Shown here: in pieces, positions 7,874 through 15,845 of the stretch
Position numbering within the stretch: the stretch's first letter is position 1
Layout of the letters: the number at the start of each line of letters is the position of its first letter
DNA from: Mycobacterium sp.
Lineage (GTDB): Bacteria > Actinomycetota > Actinomycetes > Mycobacteriales > Mycobacteriaceae
NCBI GenBank assembly: GCA_021732005.1
Contig: JAKFVT010000061.1
Location: forward strand, 1 to 64,000
Reading direction: 5' to 3'
DNA length: 64,000 nucleotides
The notes under the pieces: generated by a model
What the model saw: only the letters and a program-made list of their open reading frames with translations
Told to the model about the DNA's origin: nothing
Databases searched by the model: none
Position numbers and translations under genes: made by a program

Positions 7874-8698
7874 ATGCCCCGTTTCGACCCCCTTCCCGAC
7901 CGCAGGCCCGCGCTGGTCGCCGGCGCGTCGTCCGGTATCGGTGAAGCCACCGCGATCAAGCTTGCCGCCAACGGTTTTCCCGTCGCTCTGGGTGCCCGTC
8001 GGGTGGACAAGTTGCAGGAGATCGTGGACAAGATCCGTGCCGACGGTGGCGAGGCCATCGCAGTGCACTTGGACGTCACCGACCCCGACTCGGTAAAGGC
8101 CGCCGTGGAGCAGACCACCGCCGAACTCGGCGAGATCGAGGTACTGGTGGCCGGTGCGGGTGACACATACTTCGGCAAGCTCGACTCGATCAGCATCGAC
8201 GAGTTCGAGTCTCAGGTCCAGATCCATCTGGTCGGCGCCTACCGAGTGGCCTCCGCAGTCCTGCCGGGCATGCTCGAACGGCAGCGTGGCGACCTGATCT
8301 TCGTGGGATCTGATGTGTCGCTGCGGCCACGGCCCCACATGGGCGCCTACGGTGCGGCCAAGGCCGCCCTGGTTTCGATGGTGACCAACTACCAGATGGA
8401 ACTGGAAGGCACCGGGGTGCGCGCCTCGATCGTCCATCCCGGCCCGACCAAGACCTCGATGGGCTGGAGCCTGCCGGCCGAACTCATCGGACCTGCACTG
8501 GAGGACTGGGCCAAGTGGGGACAGGCTCGACACGACTACTTCATGCGCGCCGCCGACCTCGCCCGCGCCATCACGTTCGTCGCGGAGACCCCCCGCGGCA
8601 GCTTCATCGCCAATATGGAGCTCCAGCCCGAAGCGCCGTTGGCCGACAACAAAGACCGCCAGAAGCTCGCCCTCGGTGAAGAAGGGATGCCATCGTGA
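7874..8698 (+). CDS. Short-chain dehydrogenase/reductase (Rv0765c-like)
   Basis: The 274-residue SDR begins MPRFDPLPDRRPALVAGASSGIG, with the GASSGIG nucleotide motif near residue 18, the catalytic serine region FVGSDVSLR and YGAAK near residue 158. AGAGD stands in place of the usual NNAG. The GARR after the second strand suggests NADP(H). The ATG at 7874 follows AAAGG at the usual distance. It sits between CYP123 and CYP51 and its stop overlaps the CYP51 GTG, so it is presumably expressed with both P450s and may process their products. Confidence 0.85.
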   Translation: MPRFDPLPDRRPALVAGASSGIGEATAIKLAANGFPVALGARRVDKLQEIVDKIRADGGEAIAVHLDVTDPDSVKAAVEQTTAELGEIEVLVAGAGDTYFGKLDSISIDEFESQVQIHLVGAYRVASAVLPGMLERQRGDLIFVGSDVSLRPRPHMGAYGAAKAALVSMVTNYQMELEGTGVRASIVHPGPTKTSMGWSLPAELIGPALEDWAKWGQARHDYFMRAADLARAITFVAETPRGSFIANMELQPEAPLADNKDRQKLALGEEGMPS

Positions 8699-10053
8699 CC
8701 ATAACTAAAGAGGTACAACGTGTTTCGGGTGGCGAAGAAGAGCACGGCCACCTCGAGGAGTTCCGTACCGACCCCATCGGGCTGATGCAACGCATCCGCG
8801 AGGAGTGTGGTGACCTCGGCTGGTTCCAGCTCGCCGACAAGCAGGTCATCCTGCTGACCGGCTCCGAGGCCAACGAGTTCTTCTTCCGCTCCCCCGACGC
8901 CGACCTCAACCAAGCCGAGGCCTACCCGTTCATGACGCCGATCTTTGGCGAGGGCGTGGTGTTCGACGCGGACCCGGAGCGTCGGGCCGAGATGCTGCAC
9001 AACACCGCGCTGCGCGGTGAGCAGATGAAGGGCCATGCGGCGACCATCGAGAACGAAGTGCGCCGGATGATCGAAAACTGGGGCGACGAAGGCGAAATCG
9101 ATCTGCTGGAGTTCTTCGCCGAGCTCACCATCTACACCTCGACCGCATGCCTGATCGGACTGAAGTTCCGCAACCAGCTCGACTCGCGATTCGCGAACTA
9201 CTACCACCTGCTCGAGCGCGGCACCGACCCGCTCTGCTACGTCGACCCCTACCTTCCGATCGAGAGCTTCCGGATCCGCGACGAAGCCAGGGCCAGCCTG
9301 GTGGAGCTGGTGCAGGAGGTCATGACCGGCCGAATCGCCAACCCGCCCACCGACAAGAGCGATCGCGACCTGCTCGACGTCCTGGTGTCCATCAAGGACG
9401 AAGAGGGCAATCCGCGCTTCTCGGCCAACGAGGTCACCGGCATGTTCATCTCACTGATGTTCGCCGGGCACCACACCAGCTCGGGCACCTCGTCCTGGAC
9501 GCTGATCGAGCTGCTGCGCAACCCCGACTATTACGCCAAGGTGCAGCAGGAGCTCGACGACCTCTACGCCGACGGCCAGGAGGTGAGTTTCCATGCGCTG
9601 CGCCAGATCCCGAACATCGACAACGCGCTGAAGGAGACGCTGCGGCTGCACCCGCCGCTGATCATCCTGATGCGGGTGGCCCAGGATGAGTTCGAGGTGC
9701 AGGGTTATCCGATCCACAAGGGACAGATGGTGGCCGCCTCACCGGCGATCTCCAACCGGATCCCCGAGGACTTCCCCAACCCGGATGCCTTCGACCCGGA
9801 TCGCTACGAGAAGCCCCGGCAGGAAGACATCGTCAACCGCTGGACCTGGATTCCCTTCGGCGCCGGGCGACACCGGTGCGTCGGTGCCGCGTTCGCCCAG
9901 ATGCAGATCAAGGCGATCTTCTCGGTTCTGTTGCGGGAGTATGAGTTCGAGATGGCACAGCCACCGGAGAGCTATCAGAACGACCACTCCAAGATGGTGG
10001 TGCAGTTGGCCCGGCCGGCGAAGGTCCGCTACCGCAAGCGCGTGAAGGCTTAG
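8695..10053 (+). CDS. cyp51: Sterol 14-alpha-demethylase CYP51
   Basis: The 452-residue protein carries CYP51 hallmarks: the B'-C region EAYPFMTPIFGEGVVFDA (about 81-98), the I-helix AGHHTSSGT (about 258), the K-helix KETLRLHPP and the heme loop FGAGRHRCVG with the thiolate cysteine at residue 395. The family removes the 14-alpha methyl group of sterols in three P450 steps. Mycobacteria do not make cholesterol-type sterols, so the natural role remains open. It starts with GTG overlapping the SDR stop, and the next gene encodes its 3Fe-4S ferredoxin partner. Confidence 0.95.
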   Translation: MTITKEVQRVSGGEEEHGHLEEFRTDPIGLMQRIREECGDLGWFQLADKQVILLTGSEANEFFFRSPDADLNQAEAYPFMTPIFGEGVVFDADPERRAEMLHNTALRGEQMKGHAATIENEVRRMIENWGDEGEIDLLEFFAELTIYTSTACLIGLKFRNQLDSRFANYYHLLERGTDPLCYVDPYLPIESFRIRDEARASLVELVQEVMTGRIANPPTDKSDRDLLDVLVSIKDEEGNPRFSANEVTGMFISLMFAGHHTSSGTSSWTLIELLRNPDYYAKVQQELDDLYADGQEVSFHALRQIPNIDNALKETLRLHPPLIILMRVAQDEFEVQGYPIHKGQMVAASPAISNRIPEDFPNPDAFDPDRYEKPRQEDIVNRWTWIPFGAGRHRCVGAAFAQMQIKAIFSVLLREYEFEMAQPPESYQNDHSKMVVQLARPAKVRYRKRVKA

Positions 10054-10057
10054 TCCG

Positions 10058-10267
10058 ATGGGCTGCTACCGCATCGAACTCGACGAGGACCTATGCCAGG
10101 GGCACGCCATGTGCGAACTGGAGGCACCCGACGTCTTCAAGGTGCCCAAACGCGGGGTCGTCGAGATCGTCGATCCCGAGCCGCCCGACGAGATGCGCGA
10201 CGACGTCGAACGAGCAATCGAAATGTGTCCCACCCGAGCCCTATCCATCGTAGAAAAGGAAAACTGA
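10058..10267 (+). CDS. 3Fe-4S ferredoxin (Rv0763c-like)
   Basis: The 69-residue acidic protein has three cluster cysteines: CQGHAMC (C-x5-C, residues 13 and 19) and CP near residue 57. The position where a fourth cysteine would sit is occupied by histidine in QGHAMC, so a [3Fe-4S] cluster is expected. It starts 5 bases after the CYP51 stop. In M. tuberculosis the equivalent protein supplies electrons to CYP51, and the same role is inferred here, possibly for CYP123 too. Confidence 0.92.
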   Translation: MGCYRIELDEDLCQGHAMCELEAPDVFKVPKRGVVEIVDPEPPDEMRDDVERAIEMCPTRALSIVEKEN

Positions 10268-10268
10268 C

Positions 10269-10808
10269 ATGGCGTCACGTGAACAACTCGACGACTGGGT
10301 CCAGCGCTGGCTGCAGGCCAACAAAGACTCCGAAGCGGCCGGCGACTGGAAGAACCTCGCGGAGTTCTACACCGACGACGCCACCTACGGCTGGAACATC
10401 GGCCCCAAGGAAGACGTGATGTGTGTCGGCAGAGATCAAATAGCCGAGATCGCCTTAGGCATGGAGATGGAAGGCCTGGAGAACTGGGTCTACGAGTACC
10501 AGAAGGTTCTCGTCGACGAGAAGCAGAACGAGATCGTCGGGTTCTGGAAGCAGATCGCCAACAAGTCCGACGGCACGCGCGACGAGATCTACGGCATCGG
10601 CGGCAGCTGGTTCCGGCTCAACGACGATCTGCTGATCGAATGGCAGCGCGACTTCTTCGACTTCGGCCACGTGCAGAAGGCCTTCGTGAAGCTGATCTCG
10701 TCGGGCGACCTGACCCCCACCATGCAGAAGCGCATCGAGCGCAGCGTCGCCGGTGAGAAGCTGCCCGGTTACTACCCCCTCGGTGAGGCTCCGGTACCGA
10801 TCTGGTGA
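10269..10808 (+). CDS. SnoaL-like (NTF2-fold) protein, Rv0762c-like
   Basis: The 179-residue protein has an NTF2/SnoaL-type pattern: an N-terminal helix REQLDDWVQRWLQANKDSEA, a FYTDDATYGWNIG segment (about 36-48) and later strands EIVGFWKQI and SWFRLNDDLLIEWQRDFFDF. This fold makes small hydrophobic pockets for steroids or polyketides. It starts one base after the ferredoxin stop with AAAAGGAAAAC ahead of the ATG, in the CYP51 operon. Length and order match Rv0762c. No catalytic function is known. Confidence 0.75.
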   Translation: MASREQLDDWVQRWLQANKDSEAAGDWKNLAEFYTDDATYGWNIGPKEDVMCVGRDQIAEIALGMEMEGLENWVYEYQKVLVDEKQNEIVGFWKQIANKSDGTRDEIYGIGGSWFRLNDDLLIEWQRDFFDFGHVQKAFVKLISSGDLTPTMQKRIERSVAGEKLPGYYPLGEAPVPIW

Positions 10809-10884
10809 ATACTCGACAGGCGTCAAGTAATCGGCCCCCGGCAGTGACTTGGAAAGTGACGGAGGTCATAATGGTCAGCAGGAC

Positions 10885-10898
10885 AGGAACACGTTCTA
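10885..10898. promoter_or_regulatory. Near-match to a KstR box upstream of adhB
   Basis: AGGAACACGTTCTA contains the KstR core GAAC-N2-GTTC but has A instead of T at the first position of TnnAACnnGTTnnA. It lies 82 bases before the adhB start. It may be a weak KstR site or chance; recorded because four consensus sites occur elsewhere in the window. Confidence 0.3.
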
Positions 10899-10979
10899 AT
10901 TCTTGCCTAGATTGACCATCCGGCACGGCCGGCCGCCCTGGAAAACCCCGGGGTCGGGTTTTGCGAGTGGAGGTTCGCT

Positions 10980-12113
10980 GTGAAGACAAAAGGTGCTCTC
11001 ATCTGGGAGTTCAACCAACCGTGGTCGATCGAGGAAATCGAGATCGGCGACCCGGTCAAAGACGAAGTCAAAATCCAGATGGAAGCTTCGGGCATGTGCC
11101 ACAGCGACCACCATCTGGTCACCGGCGACATCCCGATGGCCGGTTTCCCGGTTCTCGGCGGTCATGAGGGCGCCGGCATCGTCACCGAGGTAGGCCCGGG
11201 CGTCGAGCACCTGGCCCCCGGCGATCACGTGGTGCTCTCATTCATCCCGTCGTGTGGTGAGTGTCCGGCCTGCCAGGAAGGGCTGCGCAACCTGTGCGAC
11301 CTGGGCGCTGGCCTGCTGGCCGGCACCGCCGTGTCCGACGGCACCCACCGCATCCACGCCGTGAAGAACGGCCAGCCCGTCATCCCGATGACGCTGCTGG
11401 GCACCTTCAGCCCGTACATGGTGGTGCACAAGAGCTCGGTGGTGAAGATCGACCCGACCATCCCATTCGAGGTGGCCTGCCTGGTCGGCTGCGGCGTGAC
11501 CACCGGCTACGGCTCGGCCGTCCGCAGCGGTGACGTCCGCCCCGGTGACGACGTCGTGATCGTCGGCGTCGGCGGAGTCGGCACCGGTGCCCTGCAGGGC
11601 GCGCTGAATGCCGGTGCGCGCAACATCTTCGCTGTCGACCCGGTCGAGTTCAAGCGGGACAACGCACTCAAGTTCGGCGCCACCCACGCCTACCCCGACA
11701 TCTTCAGCGCGATGGCCGGCGTTGCCGAGGTCACCCAGGGACGGATGGCGCACAAGACCATCGTCACCGTGGGCGAGCTCAAGGGCGAGGACATCGACCA
11801 CTACATGAACATCACCGCCAAGGGCGGCACCGTGGTGGCCACCGCCGTTGCGAACATGGCCGACAGCAATGTCACGCTGAACCTGGCGATGCTGACCCTG
11901 ATGCAGAAGCGCTTGCAGGGCACCATCTTCGGTGGCGGCAACCCGCACTACGACATCCCGCAGCTGCTGTCGATGTACAAGGCGGGCCGCCTGAACCTCG
12001 ACGACATGGTGACCAGGCAGTACCGCCTCGAGCAGGTCAACGAGGGCTACAAGGACATGCTCGAGGGCCGCAACATCCGCGGCGTCATCCGCTACACCGA
12101 CGAGGACCGCTGA
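10980..12113 (+). CDS. adhB: Zinc-dependent alcohol dehydrogenase (AdhB-like, Rv0761c-like)
   Basis: The 377-residue MDR-family enzyme has the catalytic zinc residues in MCHSDHH and GGHEGAG, the structural zinc loop CGECPACQEGLRNLC (four cysteines, about 92-106) and the nucleotide motif GVGGVGTG (about 198-205). It oxidises alcohols to aldehydes, or the reverse, with NAD+; the class III-like layout and mycobacterial context would also allow mycothiol- or formaldehyde-linked roles. The GTG at 10980 follows GGAGG. It is 171 bases from the upstream operon, so it may have its own promoter. A perfect GC-rich hairpin follows the stop. Confidence 0.87.
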   Translation: MKTKGALIWEFNQPWSIEEIEIGDPVKDEVKIQMEASGMCHSDHHLVTGDIPMAGFPVLGGHEGAGIVTEVGPGVEHLAPGDHVVLSFIPSCGECPACQEGLRNLCDLGAGLLAGTAVSDGTHRIHAVKNGQPVIPMTLLGTFSPYMVVHKSSVVKIDPTIPFEVACLVGCGVTTGYGSAVRSGDVRPGDDVVIVGVGGVGTGALQGALNAGARNIFAVDPVEFKRDNALKFGATHAYPDIFSAMAGVAEVTQGRMAHKTIVTVGELKGEDIDHYMNITAKGGTVVATAVANMADSNVTLNLAMLTLMQKRLQGTIFGGGNPHYDIPQLLSMYKAGRLNLDDMVTRQYRLEQVNEGYKDMLEGRNIRGVIRYTDEDR

Positions 12114-12138
12114 CCTGCGCGTGTCCCTGATGGACCTT

Positions 12139-12181
12139 CCGGGCCGTGCCCGCCTTGCCCAAAGGCGCGGGCACGGCCCGG
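12139..12181 (+). terminator. Perfect 15-bp GC-rich hairpin after adhB
   Basis: Arms 12139-12153 (CCGGGCCGTGCCCGC) and 12167-12181 are exact reverse complements with a 13-base loop, starting 25 bases after the adhB stop. No U-tract follows, which is common for mycobacterial terminators. It ends 19 bases before the old-yellow-enzyme remnant, so that remnant and the KSI-like gene probably form a separate or read-through unit. Confidence 0.7.
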
Positions 12182-12200
12182 AATTCATGGGGCCGCGGCC

Positions 12201-12479
12201 ATGAGCAGCTTCCCGAACCTGTTGCGTGAAGGCCGCATCGGCTCGATGACGGTGCGCAACAGGCTCGTGATGTCTCCGATGGAGACCATGTACGGCACGC
12301 CCGACGGTCTGCCGTCCCAGCGCACCCTCGACTACTTCGCCGCCCGCGCCAAGGGCCTTTTCGACGACCTCACCGACTGGTTGCCCGGCGCCAAGGTGCA
12401 TGCCGTGGGCGACTGCACCGGTCTGGGACTGATCCGCAAAGCCACCGACGATGGCGCTCGCGCCGCCTGCAGTATCTGA
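12201..12479 (+). pseudogene. Internally deleted old-yellow-enzyme/2,4-dienoyl-CoA reductase remnant
   Basis: The 92-codon frame joins two ends of a protein that is normally about 650-690 residues long. Residues 1-52 (MSSFPNLLREGRIGSMTVRN, then RLVMSPMETMYGTPDG) are the beginning of an NADH:flavin oxidoreductase FMN barrel. Residues 53-92 (LTDWLPGAKVHAVGDCTGLG, then LIRKATDDGARAA) are the very C-terminus of the FAD/NAD domain of the same family. Nearly all of the barrel, the FeS cysteines and the Rossmann domains are missing, yet the frame is intact. It lies 18 bases before the KSI-like gene. It cannot be a working reductase. Confidence 0.75.
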
Positions 12480-12497
12480 CAACCCAAGGAGAAACTG

Positions 12498-12923
12498 ATG
12501 TCCACGACCACCGAACAATCTCCCGCACTGGCCGCGTCGCAGGCATCCTGGCGCTGCGTCATGTCGCACGACCGCGAGGGGTGGCTGGCCCTGATGGCCG
12601 ACGATGTCGTGATCGAGGATCCGATCGGGCAGGCCATCACCAACCCCGACGGCAACGGCGTGCGGGGCAAGGCGGCTGTCGCCGACTTCTACGACACAAA
12701 CATCTCGGTCAACAACCTTCGCGTCACCTGCGAGGAGACGTTCCCATCGAGCTCTGCGAACGAGGTTGCGCACATCCTGGTGCTGCGCAGCCAATTCGAA
12801 GGCGGAATGACCAGCACGGTGCGCGGTGTGTTCACCTACTCCGTCAACGACGCCGGCCTGATCACCAACATGCGCGGCTACTGGAACATGGACGGCATGC
12901 AGTTCGGCCAGGCGGTTCAGTGA
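12498..12923 (+). CDS. Ketosteroid isomerase-like NTF2-fold protein (Rv0760c-like)
   Basis: The 141-residue protein matches Rv0760c in length and pattern: an N-terminal helix SQASWRCVMSHDREGWLALMADDVVIEDPIG (about 14-44), the GVRGKAAVADFY helix, then three antiparallel strands ending GYWNMDGM. Rv0760c adopts the delta5-3-ketosteroid isomerase fold and binds steroids, but isomerase activity in vivo is uncertain. An AAGGAGAAA ribosome-binding site precedes the ATG. Its place beside CYP51 supports a steroid or terpenoid substrate. Confidence 0.82.
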   Translation: MSTTTEQSPALAASQASWRCVMSHDREGWLALMADDVVIEDPIGQAITNPDGNGVRGKAAVADFYDTNISVNNLRVTCEETFPSSSANEVAHILVLRSQFEGGMTSTVRGVFTYSVNDAGLITNMRGYWNMDGMQFGQAVQ

Positions 12924-13005
12924 GACTGGCCGGAGTTGGCGCGCCAGCGCCGGCGGAGGTCAGGGGAAGCTGGGACCGCCTCAATTGCCCAGGCGCCTGC
13001 CGAAG

Positions 13006-13875
13006 GTGAGTGACCGGCCGCTAGAGGGGTTCGGCGCGGTCGTCGTCGGCGGCTCACGGGGTATCGGGGCCGCCGTCTCGGCACTGCTGGCCGAATGCGG
13101 TGCGGGCGTTGTGGTCAACGGCCGCGATGCGGCCGCCGCTGAGGCAGCGGTCGCCACCATCAACGAGGCCGGTGGCCGCGCCGTCGCACACGCCGGATCG
13201 GCCGCCGACGAACCGGTCGCCGAGGACTTGATCGCCCTGTGCGAGAGCGAATTCGGTGGCATCGATGCCCTGGTGAACTGCGCGGGCGCACCCGAGCCGC
13301 CCGGATCCTCGATACTCACGGTCACCGCTGCCGAGTTCCGCGCGCTCCTCGACATCCACGTCGGGACCACGTTCGCGACCTGTCGGGCCGCCGCCCCAAG
13401 AATGGTGGCCCGCGGCCGGGGCGCAATCGTCAACACCAGTTCCTTTGCCTTCCTTGGCGATTACGGCGGCACCGGCTACCCGGCAGGCAAAGGTGCGGTC
13501 AACGGCCTGACGATGGCGATCGCGGCCGAGCTGGCCGAACACGGTGTGCGCGCGAACGTGGTGTGCCCGGGCGCCAAGACCCGGCTGTCCAGTGGGTCGG
13601 ACTTCGAGGAACAGATCGAATCGTTGCGGCAACGCGGCATCCTCGACGACGTCAGCGCGCAGGGTGCGCTGGATGCCGCGCCACCGGAGTATGTCGCCCC
13701 GATGTACGCCTACCTGGTCAGTGACCTTGCCAGCAAGATCACCGGCCAGATCTTCATCGCCGCAGGCGGTTTCGTCGGGCGGTTCGACAAGCCCTCCCCC
13801 GGGTTCATCAATTACCGGGATCATCACGACTCGCCGCCGTGGACGGTCAGCGAGATCGCGGCGATGCTGGCCTGA
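13006..13875 (+). CDS. Short-chain dehydrogenase/reductase
   Basis: The SDR of about 289 residues has VVGGSRGIGAAV as its cofactor motif, NCAGAP in the NNAG position, the catalytic serine in VNTSSFAF and YPAGK as the Tyr-x-x-x-Lys pair. The C-terminus (SPGFINYRDHHDSPPWTVSE) extends past the classical core, as in multifunctional steroid and acyl-CoA SDRs. I chose the GTG at 13006 (VSDRPLEGF); a TTG at 12985 adds seven residues and has slightly better upstream purines. It is the last gene of the CYP51 region, and its stop is 1 base from the convergent glycosyltransferase. Confidence 0.82.
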   Translation: MSDRPLEGFGAVVVGGSRGIGAAVSALLAECGAGVVVNGRDAAAAEAAVATINEAGGRAVAHAGSAADEPVAEDLIALCESEFGGIDALVNCAGAPEPPGSSILTVTAAEFRALLDIHVGTTFATCRAAAPRMVARGRGAIVNTSSFAFLGDYGGTGYPAGKGAVNGLTMAIAAELAEHGVRANVVCPGAKTRLSSGSDFEEQIESLRQRGILDDVSAQGALDAAPPEYVAPMYAYLVSDLASKITGQIFIAAGGFVGRFDKPSPGFINYRDHHDSPPWTVSEIAAMLA

Positions 13876-13876
13876 C

Positions 13877-15844
13877 CTACGCCGTGAGGTCGTAGATCAG
13901 TACCCTGCCGACCCGCATCGGGGTGAAGTTGCGCTGAACCCATTGCTGGATCAGCGCATTCGTGTCCAGATGTCCCCACTTGTCCTCGTGGACCGGATTG
14001 GTGACGATGAAGTAGTGGATCCGCTTGGACAGCGCCATCCGCAGGAACTCATCGGGTGCCGGGGACGGATCGGTGCCGTTGAATCCACCGACCGGCATCA
14101 CCGGATGACCGCTGGCCAACTGATAACCCGCCGCGCACATCGATCCGATCGTGGCGGCCACCCAGGTGTACCGCTGCGCGTCGGCGTCTAGCAGACCGAC
14201 CAATTGCCGGTCTGGCGCACCGGAGTCCAACAGGCTGCAGCCGACCAGATGCGTTCCCGTGGTGGACGATCCCGGAGGCAGCAGGAATCCGGGCCCGCTG
14301 GCCGACGTGATCTCGGCGCGCTGGACCGGAGCGACACCCTTCGTCATCGCGGTCACGATGCGTGGAACCGGTCCGGCGATCGGCATTGCACCGGAATTGC
14401 CTCGCTCGACGGTCGTGACGCTGTAGGCCACTGGACCGCCGAGCGCGACCAGTGCGCCTGCCGCGACGATCAGCGGCATCGGGACGACAGCAACGATCAT
14501 CCCGGCCAGCACCAGGGCCGCGGCGAGCGGGATGGCCCACCGCAACCACGGGTAGAAGCCGGGAACGTGCCGCAGCACGACCACCGCGGTGGCGGCCGTC
14601 AGCACCACCGCGACCACCAGTGCCGCTTTGACCCACAGCCGTTGTCGCTCTTGCCAACTCACCGCAATGCCGATTCCCGCCAGTGCGGCGATCGGCGGGG
14701 CGAGGGCCACGGTGTAGTACGGGTGAAAAATCCCGGCCATATAGCTGAACACCCAGGCCGTCACCAGCAACCAGAGAACCCACACCAGAACAGCGGCGCG
14801 GCGCGGATCCCGCCGCGCGGCCCGGCCCCGCCACACCAGCAAGGCGACCGCGAACACCAGTGCGGCGGGCAGTAACCAGCCGATACCACCGATCTGCTCC
14901 GGCTCGAACAACCGGCCGATGCCGGGCTGGCCCCAGGGGTGCGGCGATGTCCGGCCGCCGGGGTGCACGGGCGAGATGAAGCCGGGAGAGGCGATGCTGC
15001 CCGGCTCGTCGCCGTTGAGCCGGCCGAAGCCGTTGTAGCGCAGCGTCAGTTCGAGCATCGAATTGGTCTGCGTCCCACCGATCCACGGCCGCGTGCCCGG
15101 CGGCCACAGCTGCACCAGTAGCACCCACCACCCCGCCGCAGCCACGGCGGCGGCCAGCGCCGCCACGAGGTGCCCTACCCTGACAGGCAGCGACCGCGGA
15201 CCGGCCACCAGATACGGGATCGCCAGAGCAGGCAGAACCAAGGCCACCTCGAGCTGCTTCGTCAGATACCCAAGTCCCACAAAGCATCCCGACACCAGCA
15301 GCCAGCGCAGTCGCCCGTCGTCGATCGCCCGCAGCAGCGCCCACACCGCGGCGATCATCAGGAGGACCAGAAGCGCGTCGGGGTTGTTATAGCGGAAGAT
15401 CGTGACGGCCACCGGGGTCAGCGCCAGGACCGTACCCGCGATCAGCGCGGCTGCTTCGCCGAACGGCCGGCGAACGGCGTCCCAGAGGACGGCGACGGAG
15501 GCTACCCCGATGATCGCCTGGGGCGCCAGGATGCTCCACGAATTGAGCCCGAACAGGCGGATGGACAGCGCCGGGAGCCACAGCGACAGCGGCGGTTTGT
15601 CGACGGTGATCGAGTTGGCGGCGTCCGACGATCCGAACAGCAGCGCCTTCCATGACTGCGAGCCCGCCTGTTCGGCGGCGGAGTAGAACGCGTTGGCCCA
15701 CCCAGACCGGTCCAAGGCCCACAGGTACAGCACCGCTGTCGCAGTCAACAACACGACCAGCGCCCACCGCTGCGGGCGAATCCGGGTACGTCGGGTAATG
15801 GCTTGTGCGACGCCGACTTCCGGCGACTCGACGGTCATCGTCAT
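13877..15844 (-). CDS. GT39/ArnT-like membrane glycosyltransferase
   Basis: The 655-residue protein has about a dozen hydrophobic segments and a first extracytoplasmic loop rich in acidic and aromatic residues (WALDRSGWANAFYSAAEQAG, SITVDKPPLSLWL, FRYNNPDALLV). These resemble the donor-binding motifs of polyprenyl-phosphate-sugar transferases (GT39/GT83). The C-terminal third (about 470-655) is soluble and presumably periplasmic. It should move a sugar from a lipid carrier to a cell-envelope acceptor. The GT2-GtrA gene ends one base before it, and that enzyme probably makes the lipid-linked donor. The acceptor is unknown. Confidence 0.82.
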   Translation of the reverse strand: MTMTVESPEVGVAQAITRRTRIRPQRWALVVLLTATAVLYLWALDRSGWANAFYSAAEQAGSQSWKALLFGSSDAANSITVDKPPLSLWLPALSIRLFGLNSWSILAPQAIIGVASVAVLWDAVRRPFGEAAALIAGTVLALTPVAVTIFRYNNPDALLVLLMIAAVWALLRAIDDGRLRWLLVSGCFVGLGYLTKQLEVALVLPALAIPYLVAGPRSLPVRVGHLVAALAAAVAAAGWWVLLVQLWPPGTRPWIGGTQTNSMLELTLRYNGFGRLNGDEPGSIASPGFISPVHPGGRTSPHPWGQPGIGRLFEPEQIGGIGWLLPAALVFAVALLVWRGRAARRDPRRAAVLVWVLWLLVTAWVFSYMAGIFHPYYTVALAPPIAALAGIGIAVSWQERQRLWVKAALVVAVVLTAATAVVVLRHVPGFYPWLRWAIPLAAALVLAGMIVAVVPMPLIVAAGALVALGGPVAYSVTTVERGNSGAMPIAGPVPRIVTAMTKGVAPVQRAEITSASGPGFLLPPGSSTTGTHLVGCSLLDSGAPDRQLVGLLDADAQRYTWVAATIGSMCAAGYQLASGHPVMPVGGFNGTDPSPAPDEFLRMALSKRIHYFIVTNPVHEDKWGHLDTNALIQQWVQRNFTPMRVGRVLIYDLTA

Positions 15845-15845
15845 A

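Noticed and set aside
10885..10898. KstR control of adhB and the CYP51 cluster
   Set aside because: The site deviates at one conserved end position and the cyp51 region is not a known KstR target, so it is listed only as a weak candidate.
11238..12794. Very long minus-strand open frame (518 codons) across adhB and the downstream genes
   Set aside because: It is antisense to well-supported genes with clear motifs and is rich in Arg/Gly/His/Ala, as expected from high-GC reverse-strand reading.
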